DNA of 14,194 bases from Rhodospirillales bacterium (GTDB lineage: Bacteria; Pseudomonadota; Alphaproteobacteria; QKFK01; SZUA-500), in NCBI GenBank assembly GCA_003252195.1, contig QKFK01000076.1, positions 1 through 14,194 on the forward strand, read 5' to 3'. Shown one piece after another: positions 13,013 to 14,194 of this stretch. Each line of letters begins with the position of its first letter. The stretch's first letter is position 1. The notes below the pieces were generated by a model that worked only from the letters and a program-made list of their open reading frames with translations, was not told the DNA's origin and searched no databases. The translations under genes were made by a program, and so were the position numbers.

Positions 13013-14194
13013 ATGAAATTTAAAAAACTCTCCACAAAATTATTATTTACAAGCGGCCTATTGCTTCTAATTTTATGTGTAGGCTTGGTTGTATCAGCTG
13101 AAATAGTTGTCAAAACTGACATGAATAAATTAGCACAAGAGAACCAGCGCTCGCGATTAAACGTCTTTAAGGAGCTCGTTAGCAGTAAAGGCGAATTTTC
13201 TTTATATGGAGATAAACTATATGCTGGTTCGTATCTTTTGAACGATGACACCGTAATTGTGGACAAAGTAAAAGAGATTATTGGTGGAACAGCAACTGTA
13301 TTTTTAAAAGATACTCGAGTATCAACAAACGTTGTTAAAGACGGCAAAAGAGCAGTTGGGACAGCCCTTGCAAAAGGCCCAGTTTATGACAGCATATTTA
13401 AGTCGAAAAAACAATTTGATGGTGAAACAGACATTTTAGGCAAAAGATATTACACATCATACTCACCTATTATTGACAGCAAAGGTGACGTATTGGGCAT
13501 ATTATACGTAGGTGTTCTTAAAGATGAATATGAGCAAGCAATTAAAAAAGCTCAATCTGTTCTAACAGAAAGATCAGCAATTTTGGCAGTGCTAATATTA
13601 ATCGTTCTAGGAATTATGCTTACTAGAGAAACCAAGATGATTGAAAAGATGACAACTGTAGTTAATCACTTGGCTGATGAAAACGTTGATGTAACAATCC
13701 CTGGACGAGAAAGAGTTGATGAGATTGGTAAAATGGCTAACGCTCTAGAAGTTTCTCGCCAAAACATTGTACGCAAACTTGATCTTGAAGAAAAAGAAAA
13801 ACAAGACATAGCCCGAAGAGAAGAGCGTGCCCGTAAAATGGAAGAGCTAACAAACAACTTTGATGTAAAAGTATCTGAGATGATAGAAATTGTTGCAGCA
13901 GCAACAGCTCAAATGCGCTCAACTGCTGAAAACATGTCTTCTAACGCTGAACAAACAAACATGCAAGCATCAACCGTTGCTGCAGCCGCTGAACAAGCAA
14001 CTGCTAACGTTGGAACTGTTGCATCCGCAGCTGAAGAGTTATCATCTTCTATTCAAGAAATATCTCGTCAAGTAACCCTTGCAACCGATGTTGCTAACAA
14101 AGCATCAGAAGAAGCAGAAAAAACCAGCAATATATTTAATCGCTTAAATGAATCATCTAAAAAAATTGGTGAAGTTATTGGCTTGATTAATGAT
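13013..14194 (+). CDS. Methyl-accepting chemotaxis protein with Cache_3-Cache_2-like sensor (3' end outside window)
   Basis: 394 codons are visible without a stop, and the gene runs off the right edge. The ATG at 13013-13015 has GAGG (13003-13006) six bases upstream. An ATG at 13008 is closed at once by TGA. TM1 is about 8-30. The periplasmic domain (31-185) reads as a single Cache of the Cache_3-Cache_2 kind: GGTATVFLKDTRVSTNV, RAVGTALAKGPVYDSIF, FDGETDILGKRYYTSYSPII and GDVLGILYVGV. TM2 is about 188-204, followed by HAMP (RERVDEIGKMANALEVSRQN), the charged linker and the start of the signalling domain (NMSSNAEQTNMQAS..., AAEELSSSIQEIS). The window stops at IGEVIGLIND, just before the hairpin tip. 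From MEELTN onward it closely matches the other two receptors. Such Cache domains often bind small carboxylates, but the ligand here is unknown. Confidence 0.94.
   Translation, partial: MKFKKLSTKLLFTSGLLLLILCVGLVVSAEIVVKTDMNKLAQENQRSRLNVFKELVSSKGEFSLYGDKLYAGSYLLNDDTVIVDKVKEIIGGTATVFLKDTRVSTNVVKDGKRAVGTALAKGPVYDSIFKSKKQFDGETDILGKRYYTSYSPIIDSKGDVLGILYVGVLKDEYEQAIKKAQSVLTERSAILAVLILIVLGIMLTRETKMIEKMTTVVNHLADENVDVTIPGRERVDEIGKMANALEVSRQNIVRKLDLEEKEKQDIARREERARKMEELTNNFDVKVSEMIEIVAAATAQMRSTAENMSSNAEQTNMQASTVAAAAEQATANVGTVASAAEELSSSIQEISRQVTLATDVANKASEEAEKTSNIFNRLNESSKKIGEVIGLIND

Noticed and set aside
12847..13347. 166-codon minus-strand open frame across the start of the third chemoreceptor
   Set aside because: It covers the ribosome site and N-terminus of a well-supported gene. 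Its translation is a Ser/Thr/Phe-rich low-information sequence with no recognisable motif.

Overview
The window is AT-rich and gene-dense. It suggests a motile Gram-negative bacterium, most likely an alphaproteobacterium. The evidence is an E1-alpha of the alpha2/beta2 pyruvate dehydrogenase type, a lipoprotein adaptor plus RND efflux pair, chemoreceptors without the C-terminal CheR-binding pentapeptide, and one perfect CtrA-type site. The species cannot be named from this sequence.

Layout from left to right. Bases 1-608 (-) hold the N-terminal 202 codons of pdhA. Its promoter and leader contain a Fur-box-like palindrome that runs into the Shine-Dalgarno region. Bases 873-1124 (+) encode a small exported, extremely acidic protein that ends at a strong terminator. 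Bases 1233-6267 form a complete efflux locus: a TetR/AcrR-type repressor (-) diverging from acrA-acrB (+). The shared promoter region carries a palindrome very close to the E. coli AcrR box. No outer-membrane channel gene is attached. A bidirectional terminator separates acrB from a convergent HI0933/YhiN-type flavoprotein (6431-7591, -).

The right half (7982-14194) is a chemoreceptor cluster with three methyl-accepting chemotaxis proteins on the + strand. They have three unrelated periplasmic sensors (double Cache, four-helix bundle, Cache_3-Cache_2-like) on almost the same HAMP and signalling module. A small GNAT acetyltransferase gene lies on the opposite strand between the first two. The third receptor runs off the right edge after 394 codons. 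The receptor leaders are long and structured: an AT palindrome and a TTGATA promoter before the first, an H-type pseudoknot-like arrangement before the second, and a perfect CRP-type site with a well-placed -10 before the third.

The genes do not form one pathway. The functional units are the drug-efflux locus and the chemoreceptor cluster. I found no CRISPR array, tRNA, rRNA or insertion sequence. I saw no convincing new defence or mobile system. The most unusual signals are regulatory: the pdhA leader, the pseudoknot before the second receptor, and the CRP-type site before the third.
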